Below, in pieces: positions 7,852-14,731 of a DNA stretch of 19,343 nucleotides. Under the pieces are notes generated by a model that saw nothing but the letters and a program-made list of their open reading frames with translations, had not been told where the DNA came from and ran no database searches. Position numbers and translations under genes: made by a program. Source of the stretch: JBEIFW01 sp044370695 (GTDB taxonomy: Bacteria > Actinomycetota > Acidimicrobiia > Acidimicrobiales > Ilumatobacteraceae). The first letter of the stretch is position 1. Every line of letters begins with the position of its first letter. The DNA is taken from the NCBI GenBank assembly GCA_044370695.1, contig JBILVB010000067.1, forward strand, positions 1 through 19,343, written 5' to 3'.

Positions 7852-8529
7852 GTGTTCGTGAAGATCTGCGGCATCACCAACGAACGCGACGCCCTCCTGG
7901 CCGTTGCCCTGGGGGCCGATGCCCTCGGGTTCGTCTTCGCGGCCTCGTCCCGGCAGGTCACCGCGAGCCGCGTCTACGACATCACCCGCCGGCTCCCGCC
8001 CGAGATCTTGACCGTCGGGGTGTTCCGCGACGAGCACCCGCAGCGGGTGGTGCAGGTCGCCGGAGAGGCTGGCGTGAAGGCGGTACAACTCCACGGCCGG
8101 GAGACGCCCGCCCAGGTCGCGCAGGTGCGTGCCGAGATCCCGCGGGTGATCAAAGCAGTCGCAGCCGGGTCCGACACCTTCGACCGGGCCGGCGCCTACG
8201 ACGTCGAGTGGCTGCTCGTCGATTCCCCGAACCCGGGCTCGGGGCAGATGTTCGACTGGTCCGTGGTCGACGCCGTGCCGACGAACGCGAAGCTGATCCT
8301 CGCCGGCGGCCTCACCCCGGACAACGTGGCGGCTGCGATCGCCACCGTCGAACCGTGGGGGGTCGACGTGGCCAGCGGCGTCGAAGCGACGCCCGGTCAC
8401 AAGGACGCCCGCCGCCTGCAGGCCTTCATCGAGGCAGCCCGCACCGCCGGCCGACACCTCGACGACCTCCACCCCGCTGTCGACGGCCGGCCGAACGGTG
8501 ACGCCCCGTACGACTGGGCCGACGAGTAG
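7852..8529 (+). CDS. trpF: Phosphoribosylanthranilate isomerase
   Basis: Monofunctional (beta/alpha)8-barrel isomerase of 225 residues that converts phosphoribosyl-anthranilate to carboxyphenylamino-deoxyribulose phosphate, the substrate of TrpC. The general base Cys6 is in FVKICGITN and the general acid Asp124 in LLVDSPNPGSG. The phosphate-binding strands ILAGGLTPDNV and WGVDVASGVE complete the family pattern. The acidic C-terminal tail of about 20 residues after HLDD is extra. The start is GTG, giving the usual M-V-K-I-C-G type N-terminus. It follows the GGDEF gene by six bases and precedes trpB by 73. Many Actinobacteria lack trpF and use the bifunctional PriA, so its presence is informative about lineage. 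Confidence 0.96.
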   Translation: MFVKICGITNERDALLAVALGADALGFVFAASSRQVTASRVYDITRRLPPEILTVGVFRDEHPQRVVQVAGEAGVKAVQLHGRETPAQVAQVRAEIPRVIKAVAAGSDTFDRAGAYDVEWLLVDSPNPGSGQMFDWSVVDAVPTNAKLILAGGLTPDNVAAAIATVEPWGVDVASGVEATPGHKDARRLQAFIEAARTAGRHLDDLHPAVDGRPNGDAPYDWADE

Positions 8530-8602
8530 CGCCGGTCACCCCGGCGGCCACCCGATCGGGGCCTTCTTCACCTCCGGGCCGCGACCCTGGCAACCTGAGG
8601 GC

Positions 8603-9775
8603 ATGACGACCACGACGCTGATGGGCGAGCCGACGGCACGCGGACGGTTCGGGGACTTCGGCGGACGTTTCGTCCCCGAGACCCTCGTGCCGGCGTGCGA
8701 GGAACTCGAAGCGGCGTTCCGCACGGCGTGGGCCGATCCGGGGTTCCGCGGGGAGCTCCACGCGCTGTTGGTCGACTACGGCGGTCGCCCATCGCCGGTC
8801 ACCGAGTGCCGGAACCTCGGACGCCAGCTCGGCATCCGCCTCCTGCTCAAGCGAGAGGACCTGAACCACACCGGCTCGCACAAGATCAACAACGTGCTCG
8901 GCCAGGCACTGCTTGCGGTCCGCATGGGCAAGACCCGGCTCGTCGCGGAGACCGGCGCCGGCCAACACGGCGTTGCGACGGCGACCGCGGCGGCGCTGAT
9001 GGGCCTGCGCTGCAAGGTCTACATGGGGGCCGTCGACGTCGAGCGCCAGGCGCTCAACGTGTTTCGCATGAAGTTGCTCGGCGCCGAGGTCGAGGCGGTC
9101 CAGTCGGGCAGCCGGACCCTCAAGGACGCCGTCAACGAGGCGATGCGCGACTGGGTCGCGACCGTCGGCGACACCCATTACTGCCTCGGATCGGTGATGG
9201 GCCCGCACCCGTACCCGTGGATGGTGCGGGAGTTCCACCGGGTGATCGGCGAAGAGGCGCGCGAGCAGTGCCGCCGTCTGCTCGGTGGGGCCGATCCCGA
9301 CGTCGTGGTCGCGTGTGTCGGTGGCGGCTCCAACGCGATCGGGATCTTCTCGGGATTCGTCGACACGACCGCAGAGCTGGTCGGGGCCGAGCCGGCCGGC
9401 GGTGCGGCGATCGGCCGAGGGGTGCCCGGCGTCGTCCACGGCATGCGGTCGTTCCTGCTCCAGGACGAGCACGGCCAGGTGCTGGAGGCGCACTCGATCT
9501 CGGCCGGGCTCGACTATCCGGGGGTCGGCCCCGAGCACAGCCACCTTGCCTCGATCGGTCGGGCCCGCTACGAGCCGGTCACCGACGCCGAGGTGATCGA
9601 GGCGTTCCAACTCCTGTCCCGCACCGAGGGGATCATCCCTGCGCTCGAACCGGCACACGCGCTCGCCTGGGTGGTGAAGGCGGCCCCGTCGCTCGCCGGC
9701 CGGACCGTGCTGTTGAACCTCTCCGGGCGAGGCGACAAGGACGTGGCACAGATGATGGCGCTGCTCCAGCCATGA
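8603..9775 (+). CDS. trpB: Tryptophan synthase beta subunit (TrpB1)
   Basis: Canonical PLP beta subunit of 390 residues that condenses indole, channelled from TrpA, with serine. Conserved features are GDFGGRFVPETL near the N-terminus, the PLP lysine Lys94 in NHTGSHKINN, the catalytic Glu116 in AETGAGQHGVA, the phosphate loop GGGSNAIG (240-247), and GPEHSHL. The ATG at 8603 is chosen because CTGAGGG lies just upstream and the N-terminus matches the family. The frame is open to about 8498, inside trpF, but that added stretch looks unlike TrpB. ATG 8621 is a possible shorter start. The stop overlaps the trpA start as ATGA, the usual TrpBA coupling that helps give equal subunit amounts. Confidence 0.97.
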   Translation: MTTTTLMGEPTARGRFGDFGGRFVPETLVPACEELEAAFRTAWADPGFRGELHALLVDYGGRPSPVTECRNLGRQLGIRLLLKREDLNHTGSHKINNVLGQALLAVRMGKTRLVAETGAGQHGVATATAAALMGLRCKVYMGAVDVERQALNVFRMKLLGAEVEAVQSGSRTLKDAVNEAMRDWVATVGDTHYCLGSVMGPHPYPWMVREFHRVIGEEAREQCRRLLGGADPDVVVACVGGGSNAIGIFSGFVDTTAELVGAEPAGGAAIGRGVPGVVHGMRSFLLQDEHGQVLEAHSISAGLDYPGVGPEHSHLASIGRARYEPVTDAEVIEAFQLLSRTEGIIPALEPAHALAWVVKAAPSLAGRTVLLNLSGRGDKDVAQMMALLQP

Positions 9776-10581
9776 GCGGTGGGCCGACGCCGGGGGGCAT
9801 GGAGGCGACGTTTCGAGCGGCCCGGGCCGACGGGCGAAAGCTGCTCGTGCCGTACGTGACGGGCGGCCTCGACGGCTGGCAGGACGCGATTCGCGCCGCC
9901 GTGGCCAACGGGGCCGACGGCATCGAGGTGGGGATCCCGTTCTCCGACCCGGTGATGGACGGCCCGGTCATCCAGGAGGCGTCGGAACGGGCCCTGCGGG
10001 ACGGCGCCACGCCGATCGGCATCATCCGAGCGCTCGCCGATCTCGACGTGCACGTGCCGATCGCCGTCATGACCTACTACAACCCGGTCTACCGGGCGGG
10101 CCACGAGCGGTTCGCACAGCGCCTCGCCGAGGTCGGTGTGGCGGCGGCGATCGTCCCGGACCTGCCGCTCGAGGAGGCCGGGCCGTGGTGCGACGCAGCG
10201 GATGCCGCCGGGATCGAGACCGTGCTGCTCGCGGCGCCGACGGCATCGGACGAGCGCCTGCGCCGGGTGGTCGCCCGGGCCCGGGGGTTCGTGTACGCCG
10301 TCGGCCTGCTCGGGGTCACGGGTGAGCGCGAGCGCCTCGCGTCGACTGCGGTGGAGATGGCCGCCCGGCTGAAGGCGATCACCGACGTGCCGGTGCTCGT
10401 CGGCGTGGGGGTCTCGAACGCCGAGCAGGCCGCCGAGGCGTGCGCCGTCGCCGACGGTGTGATCCAGGGCGCCTCGGTGGTCCGACGTCTCATGGACGGC
10501 GGGCCTGACGCGGTCGGCGCATACGTCCGGGACGTGCGTCTCCGTATTGACGCATCCACAGGGCGTGACAAAGGGCACTAA
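9772..10581 (+). CDS. trpA: Tryptophan synthase alpha subunit
   Basis: Alpha subunit of 269 residues that splits indole-3-glycerol phosphate into indole and glyceraldehyde 3-phosphate. The catalytic Glu52 and Asp63 lie in GIEVGIPFSDPVMDGPVIQ, equivalent to Glu49 and Asp60 of the Salmonella enzyme. The block YAVGLLGVTGERE is the mobile loop and phosphate region, and VPVLVGVGVSNAEQA closes the barrel. The ATG overlaps the trpB stop; an in-frame ATG at 9799 would remove nine residues and matches some family starts. The last 35 bases overlap a likely promoter region for the fasciclin gene. No terminator hairpin is evident after the stop. Confidence 0.97.
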   Translation: MSGGPTPGGMEATFRAARADGRKLLVPYVTGGLDGWQDAIRAAVANGADGIEVGIPFSDPVMDGPVIQEASERALRDGATPIGIIRALADLDVHVPIAVMTYYNPVYRAGHERFAQRLAEVGVAAAIVPDLPLEEAGPWCDAADAAGIETVLLAAPTASDERLRRVVARARGFVYAVGLLGVTGERERLASTAVEMAARLKAITDVPVLVGVGVSNAEQAAEACAVADGVIQGASVVRRLMDGGPDAVGAYVRDVRLRIDASTGRDKGH

Positions 10582-10584
10582 AAT
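10555..10584 (+). promoter_or_regulatory. Possible promoter for the fasciclin lipoprotein gene
   Basis: An A+T-rich stretch of about 25 bases (10576-10600) follows the end of trpA. TAAAAT (10579-10584) is a good -10, with a weak TCCACA (10555-10560) at an 18-base spacing. ACTAAA occurs twice, 12 bases apart (10577 and 10589), and might be an operator. A short hairpin, GGCCC/GGGCC at 10638-10650, lies in the leader. The 10582-10671 gap holds no gene. Confidence 0.4.
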
Positions 10585-10671
10585 TAGGACTAAATAAGTT
10601 CGTCCAGAGACCCGCCGGCGTCGTAGACCAAGGGAACGGCCCGCCGGGCCGCCCGCTCTACGGAGGTTCCC

Positions 10672-11223
10672 ATGCGTTCTCGCTCCCTCGTCGCCGTCCT
10701 CGCCGTCGGTGCTCTGTCCCTCGCCGCCTGTGGCGAGGACAAGAATGATGCCGCTCCCGCCACGACGGCGGCGGCCACCACCGTCAAGGCGACCACCGCC
10801 CCGGCGGCCGCCGGGGACATCGTCGACGTCGCCGTCGGGGCCGGCACGTTCAAGACCCTCGCCGACCTGCTGACCAAGGCCGGCCTCGTCGAGACCCTCA
10901 AGGGTGCCGGTCCGTTCACGGTGTTCGCCCCGACCGACGATGCCTTCGCCAAGGTCGACAAGGCCACGCTCGACAAGCTCGGCGCCAACCCCGCCGCGCT
11001 CAAGCAGGTGCTCACGTACCACGTGGTCGCCGGCAAGGTGATGGCCGCCGACGTCAAGGCCGGCAAGGTGAAGATGGTGTCGGGCGACGAGGCGACGATC
11101 GCAGTCGAGGGTGGCAAGGTCACCATCGACAAGGCCAACGTCACCAAGACCGACATCGCTGCGAAGAACGGCGTGATCCACGTCATCGACGCCGTGATCC
11201 TGCCCGCCGGCCTGAAGCTCTGA
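10672..11223 (+). CDS. Fasciclin (FAS1) domain lipoprotein
   Basis: Exported protein of 183 residues with one FAS1 domain. Residues 1-19 form a lipoprotein signal peptide ending in the lipobox LAAC (Cys20 lipidated). Residues 21-49 are an Ala/Thr/Pro-rich linker. The FAS1 domain (about 50-183) shows GPFTVFAPTDDAFAKV, the central LTYHVVAGKV and the closing NGVIHVIDAVILP. FAS1 domains mediate adhesion or binding at the cell surface; the partner is unknown. GGAGG at 10662-10666 strongly supports the ATG. It is preceded by its own likely promoter and followed by a strong hairpin, so it appears to be monocistronic. The mature protein is lysine-rich relative to its neighbours. Confidence 0.94.
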   Translation: MRSRSLVAVLAVGALSLAACGEDKNDAAPATTAAATTVKATTAPAAAGDIVDVAVGAGTFKTLADLLTKAGLVETLKGAGPFTVFAPTDDAFAKVDKATLDKLGANPAALKQVLTYHVVAGKVMAADVKAGKVKMVSGDEATIAVEGGKVTIDKANVTKTDIAAKNGVIHVIDAVILPAGLKL

Positions 11224-11253
11224 TCGAGCCGCTGGCCCGCCAGCGTTGCGCTA

Positions 11254-11289
11254 CCGAGGCCGACCCGGGTGAGCCCGGGTCGGCCTCGG
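11254..11289. terminator. Perfect 16-bp hairpin between convergent genes
   Basis: Arms 11254-11269 and 11274-11289 are perfectly complementary over 16 bp (arm CCGAGGCCGACCCGGG) with a TGAG loop. It sits between the stops of the fasciclin gene and the convergent cysteine-rich gene. No T tract follows on either strand, so it is a bidirectional terminator-like hairpin of the kind common in high-G+C bacteria rather than a canonical intrinsic terminator. Confidence 0.75.
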
Positions 11290-11293
11290 CGCG

Positions 11294-11614
11294 TCAGCGG
11301 CGGCGCATGCCGTGCCCGTAGAACGCCCCCCGGGGACGCGCGTGGGCGTGGTAGTGGTCGGGGATGTTGCGCATGTTGTCGTCGACGTAGTGCTCGAACG
11401 TGAAGTGGGTCTCGACGACCACGGCGAGCTTGGCGTGCAACATCGCTTTCACCGCATCGTCCGGCTTGTTGTCGTGGTTGCGCCACACCACCATGGGGAC
11501 GGAACAGATCTCGCACTCGGCGATCCAGCAGTCGTCGTCCTCGTAGAACCACTCGGTGATCCGGGCCTCCTCGCACAGGTCGCACGACGGGTCCACGATG
11601 CGCTCGACAGCCAT
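11294..11614 (-). CDS. Small cysteine-rich, probable zinc-binding protein
   Basis: Unrecognised protein of 106 residues. It has two CxxC pairs, Cys11/Cys14 (CDLCE) and Cys34/Cys37 (CEIC), plus Cys29, a layout suggesting a zinc knuckle or ribbon. Between them is a tryptophan- and acid-rich stretch (EWFYEDDDCWIAE). The C-terminal part is rich in histidine (IPDHYHAHARP) and ends GHGMRRR. No signal peptide or membrane segment is seen. The ATG at 11614 gives an ordinary start, with no strong ribosome site. It is divergent from the peroxiredoxin gene across 38 bases and convergent with the fasciclin gene. The patterned cysteines and compact flanks support a real gene. I assign no function. Confidence 0.72.
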   Translation of the reverse strand: MAVERIVDPSCDLCEEARITEWFYEDDDCWIAECEICSVPMVVWRNHDNKPDDAVKAMLHAKLAVVVETHFTFEHYVDDNMRNIPDHYHAHARPRGAFYGHGMRRR

Positions 11615-11652
11615 GTGGGCATCATGGCGCGCCGGTGTGGTTGGCTTCGACC

Positions 11653-12105
11653 ATGCTCACCATCGGGGACGAGGCCCCCGCATTCGCCTTACCCGACCAG
11701 GACGGCGTCACGGTACGCCTGTCGTCGTTCACGGGTCGTCGAGTCCTCGTGTTCTTCTACCCGAAGGCCGACACACCCGGCTGCACCCAACAGGCCTGCG
11801 GTGTGAACGAGGTGCTCGACCGCATCGGCGACACGGCGGTGGTCGGCATCAGTCCCGACCCGCCTGCCCGGCAGAAGAAGTTCGCCACCAAGCACGGGCT
11901 CGGGTTCCCGTTGCTCGCCGACACCGAACACGCAGTCGCCGACGCCTACGGCGTGTGGAAGGAGAAGTCGATGTACGGACGCACGTACTTCGGGATCGAG
12001 CGCTCGGCGTTCCTGGTGGGACCGACCGGCAAGCTCGAGCAGGTCTGGTACAAGATCAGCCCGAAGGACACGCCGGCCAAGCTCCTCGGCGCGGTCGGCT
12101 CGTGA
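11653..12105 (+). CDS. bcp: Bcp/PrxQ-type thiol peroxidase
   Basis: Peroxiredoxin of 150 residues of the Bcp (PrxQ) group that reduces hydrogen peroxide and organic hydroperoxides in the cytoplasm. The peroxidatic Cys44 is in TPGCTQQACG and a second cysteine, Cys49, stands five residues later, the arrangement of atypical two-cysteine PrxQ enzymes that form an intramolecular disulfide. The opening MLTIGDEAPAFALPDQDG and MYGRTYFGIERSAFLV are typical. ATG 11653 is chosen over GTG 11635 because the family starts there and six extra residues add nothing recognisable. The stop overlaps the fabZ GTG as GTGA, so the two are probably translated together. Confidence 0.95.
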   Translation: MLTIGDEAPAFALPDQDGVTVRLSSFTGRRVLVFFYPKADTPGCTQQACGVNEVLDRIGDTAVVGISPDPPARQKKFATKHGLGFPLLADTEHAVADAYGVWKEKSMYGRTYFGIERSAFLVGPTGKLEQVWYKISPKDTPAKLLGAVGS

Positions 12106-12533
12106 GCGCGGTGTTCCGGGCGCCCGCCGAGGTGCTTGCGCATCGGCCGCCGTTCCTGTTCCTCGACGAGGTGACGGCCCTCGAGCCCGGGGTCCGCGCC
12201 GCAGGACGCTGGCACCTCACCGGCGAGGAGTGGTTCTTCGCCGGACACTTCCCGGGACGCCCGACGTTGCCGGGCGTCCTGATGTGCGAAGCGATCGCCC
12301 AGGTCGGCGCCTACGCAGTCCTCGCCGGGGGCACGATGCCGGGCAAGCTGCCGCTGTTCGGCGGCCTCGACGGGGCACGGTTCCGCCGCCAGGTCGTCCC
12401 GGGCGACGTCCTCGAACTCGAGGTGACGCTCGGGCGGATGTCGGCCCGAGCGGGCAAGGGCAGCGGCCGCGCTCTGGTCGACGGCGCCGTCGCCTGCGAG
12501 TGCGAGTTGATGTTCGTCCTCGTCGACGCCTGA
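12102..12533 (+). CDS. fabZ: 3-hydroxyacyl-ACP dehydratase (FabZ)
   Basis: Hot-dog-fold dehydratase of 143 residues for the elongation cycle of type II fatty-acid synthesis, forming trans-2-enoyl-ACP. The catalytic His49 lies in FAGHFPGRPTLPGVLM and Glu63 in CEAIAQVGA; HRPPFLFLDEV is the typical N-terminal block. The GTG start overlaps the peroxiredoxin stop, which fixes the start and shows an operon. The frame is open much further upstream but only as a shadow of the peroxiredoxin gene. It converges on fabF with 14 bases between stops, so it sits beside the fatty-acid operon but is not part of it. FabA is excluded by length and lack of an isomerase-type context. Confidence 0.94.
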   Translation: MSAVFRAPAEVLAHRPPFLFLDEVTALEPGVRAAGRWHLTGEEWFFAGHFPGRPTLPGVLMCEAIAQVGAYAVLAGGTMPGKLPLFGGLDGARFRRQVVPGDVLELEVTLGRMSARAGKGSGRALVDGAVACECELMFVLVDA

Positions 12534-12547
12534 GCCGACAGCGGCCC

Positions 12548-13735
12548 TCAGCCCGTGTACGGGGCGAGGATCACCGAGCCGTTGTGGCCGCCGAAGCCGA
12601 AGTTGTTGGAGATCGTCGGCCCCGGCGTCCACGGCCGGGGGCCCCCCAGGACGAGGTCGATCTCCATCGCCGGGTCGAGCGTGGTGGTGTTCGCCGTGGG
12701 CGGGATCGCCCGGTGGTGCATCGACGCGAGCACCGCGGCCGCCTCGAGTGCGCCTGCGGCGCCGAGCGCATGACCCGTGACCCCCTTGGTGGAGGTGACC
12801 GCCGGACCCGGCCGGCCGAACACGGCCCGCACGGCCTCGGCCTCGGCCGCGTCGTTCAACGGGGTGGAGGTGCCGTGCGCGTTCACCTGGGTGATCTGAC
12901 CGGGCTCGAGACCGGCGTCCTGCAGCGCCAGGCGCATGCAGGCGATCGCCCCGGACCCGCCGGGGGAGGGGGCGGTGATGTGGTGGGCGTCGGCGTTGGA
13001 CGCCGCGCCCAGCACCTCGGCCAGGATCGTGGCGCCCCGGGCCTCGGCCGACCGGGCCTCCTCGAGGACCAGGACGGCGCCGCCCTCACCGAACACGAAC
13101 CCGTCGCGACCGGCGTCGAACGGCATCGACCGGCCCGAGCTCGACAAGGCGGTCATGTTGGCGAAGCCGGCGACCGCGGTGATCGTGATCGCGGCTTCGG
13201 CGCCGCCGGTGATCACGGCGTCGCACAGGTCCCAGGCGATCAGGCGGGCGGCGTAGCCGATCGCGTGCGTGCCGGCGGCGCAGGCGGTTGCGATGGTCTC
13301 GCAGGGGCCCTGCCAGCCGTAGCGCATCGAGATCATCGCCCCGGCGGCGTTCGCCATCATCATCGGCACGAGGAACGGCGACACCCGCTTCGGGCCCTTC
13401 TCGACCCGAACCACGACCTGGTCCTCGAGGGTGATCAGGCCGCCGACGCCGGTGGCGAAGATGACCCCTCGCCGGGACGGATCGGCGGCGGGCTCACCGG
13501 ACTGCTCGAGGGCCTCGGCGGCAGCGGCGAGCGCGAACTGCTGCACCCGGTCGGCCCGCCGGACCTCCTTCGGATTGTCGAAGTAGGGCGTCGGGTCGAA
13601 TCCCTCCACGGGCCGGGTCTGGCCGCCGGTGGCGCCAGGACCGAGCAGTCCCGTCCAGAACGCGTCCCGTCCCAACCCGCACGGGGCGACGACGCCCCAT
13701 CCGGTGACGACGACCCGGCGACCCGTGCCTCGCAT
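12548..13735 (-). CDS. fabF: 3-oxoacyl-ACP synthase II (KAS II)
   Basis: Condensing enzyme of 395 residues that elongates acyl-ACP with malonyl-ACP. The thiolase-fold triad is complete: Cys152 in IATACAAGTHAIG, His287 in VNAHGTSTPLND and His322 in TSTKGVTGHALGAAG, with Lys317. The C-terminus has the expected NNFGFGGHNGS. The length is slightly below the usual 410-415. The ATG overlaps the acpP stop by one base (TGATG), so translation is coupled. It is the last gene of fabD-fabH-fabG-acpP-fabF. No terminator hairpin is visible in the 14-base gap to the convergent fabZ. Confidence 0.97.
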   Translation of the reverse strand: MRGTGRRVVVTGWGVVAPCGLGRDAFWTGLLGPGATGGQTRPVEGFDPTPYFDNPKEVRRADRVQQFALAAAAEALEQSGEPAADPSRRGVIFATGVGGLITLEDQVVVRVEKGPKRVSPFLVPMMMANAAGAMISMRYGWQGPCETIATACAAGTHAIGYAARLIAWDLCDAVITGGAEAAITITAVAGFANMTALSSSGRSMPFDAGRDGFVFGEGGAVLVLEEARSAEARGATILAEVLGAASNADAHHITAPSPGGSGAIACMRLALQDAGLEPGQITQVNAHGTSTPLNDAAEAEAVRAVFGRPGPAVTSTKGVTGHALGAAGALEAAAVLASMHHRAIPPTANTTTLDPAMEIDLVLGGPRPWTPGPTISNNFGFGGHNGSVILAPYTG

Positions 13736-13971
13736 CAGAGCTTCGACACCACGAGGTCGTAGGCCTGCGACACGGCCTTGATGCCCTCGAGTTCCTCCTC
13801 GGGCACCTCGACGCCGAACTCCTCCTCGAGCGCCATGACCAGCTCGACCAGGTCGAGGCTGTCGGCGTCGAGGTCGTCACCGAAGGTGGCCTCGGGCGTC
13901 ACGGCCGAGGCCTCGACCGAGAGCACCTCGACACAGCACTTCACGAACCGGGACCAGTTGTCGTCGCTCAC
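13735..13971 (-). CDS. acpP: Acyl carrier protein
   Basis: Acidic carrier protein of 78 residues that holds growing acyl chains on a phosphopantetheine arm. The attachment serine is in the motif DADSLDLVELVMALEEEFGVE, shortened here to its centre DSLDLVE. The GTG at 13971 is set by a clear AAGGAG seven bases upstream, although the frame is open to an ATG at 14046. The N-terminal helix holds adjacent cysteines (FVKCCVEVL), which is unusual for an ACP. It lies between fabG (52 bases upstream) and fabF (1-base overlap). Its own strong ribosome site fits the high ACP demand of the pathway. Confidence 0.95.
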   Translation of the reverse strand: MSDDNWSRFVKCCVEVLSVEASAVTPEATFGDDLDADSLDLVELVMALEEEFGVEVPEEELEGIKAVSQAYDLVVSKL

Positions 13972-13978
13972 GATTGGC

Positions 13979-13984
13979 TCCTTG
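13979..13984 (-). promoter_or_regulatory. Ribosome binding site of acpP
   Basis: AAGGAG on the minus strand, about seven bases before the GTG at 13971. It is the strongest Shine-Dalgarno match in the fatty-acid operon and decides the acpP start against the longer open frame. Confidence 0.75.
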
Positions 13985-14023
13985 CGAATCAGGACTCGTT
14001 GTCTACCAGAGGGGCTCGACGGC

Positions 14024-14731
14024 TCAGTGACCCATCCCCAGGCCACCGTCGACCGGGATCACGGCACCCGTGATGAACGCTGCGTCATCGGACGCCAGGA
14101 ACGCCACGACCCCGGCGATCTCGTCCGGCGACGCGAACCGCCCGAGGGGCACGGTGGCCCGGATGGCCTCGCTGCGCTCGTCGCCGAGGGCGGCGGTCAT
14201 GTCGGTCGCGACCGGACCGGGAGCGACGACGTTGACGGTGATCGACCGGGACGCCAGCTCGCGAGCGAGCGAGCGCGCCAGGCCGACCATGCCGGCTTTC
14301 GACGCGGCGTAGTTCACCTGCCCGGCCGAACCGGACAGCGCGACCACCGACGACATGAGGATGATCCGGCCCCGGCGCGCCCGCAGCATGCCCTGCGCGG
14401 CGCGCTTCGCGACCCGGTAGCTGCCGGTCAGGTTGGCGTCGACCACCGAGGTGAAGTCGTCCTCGCTCATCCGCAGCACGAGCGTGTCCTTGGTGACCCC
14501 GGCATTGGCGACCAGGATCTCGACCGGGCCGAACTCGGCCTCGACCGCCTTGAACGCAGCGTCGACGTCGGCGGCCGAGCGCACGTCGCAGCGCACGCCG
14601 AACAGGCCCTCGGGCGGCGGCGAGGAGTGGTAGGTGACCGCGACGCGGTCGCCGAGCGCGGCGAACCGTTGCGCACACGCCAGTCCGATGCCGCGCGAGC
14701 CGCCGGTGACGAGCACGACCCGTCCGGTCAC
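14024..14731 (-). CDS. fabG: 3-oxoacyl-ACP reductase
   Basis: Short-chain dehydrogenase of 235 residues that reduces 3-oxoacyl-ACP with NADPH. The nucleotide-binding block is VTGGSRGIG, the NAG motif is VANAGVTKD, and the active site has Ser128, Tyr141 and Lys145 (YAASK), with Asn100 in VDANLTGSY. The C-terminal ITGAVIPVDGGLGMGH is typical of FabG. The GTG start overlaps the fabH stop as GTGA. The frame is open upstream across fabH, but that extension is a shadow. FabG paralogues occur widely; its place within the fab operon supports the fatty-acid role. Confidence 0.96.
   Translation of the reverse strand: MTGRVVLVTGGSRGIGLACAQRFAALGDRVAVTYHSSPPPEGLFGVRCDVRSAADVDAAFKAVEAEFGPVEILVANAGVTKDTLVLRMSEDDFTSVVDANLTGSYRVAKRAAQGMLRARRGRIILMSSVVALSGSAGQVNYAASKAGMVGLARSLARELASRSITVNVVAPGPVATDMTAALGDERSEAIRATVPLGRFASPDEIAGVVAFLASDDAAFITGAVIPVDGGLGMGH

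Noticed and set aside
8498..8602. N-terminal extension of trpB starting inside trpF
   Set aside because: The added residues are unlike TrpB and the ATG at 8603 has a ribosome site just upstream.
10547..10552. TTGACG as a -35 for the fasciclin gene
   Set aside because: The nearest good -10 (TAAAAT) is 26 bases away, too far for a standard promoter.
9568..11181. 537-codon - strand open frame opposite trpA and the fasciclin gene
   Set aside because: No domain motif and fully overlapped by confident genes on the other strand.
12230..13762. + strand open frame across fabZ and opposite fabF
   Set aside because: Arg/Gly-rich shadow; fabF has a full catalytic triad on the opposite strand.
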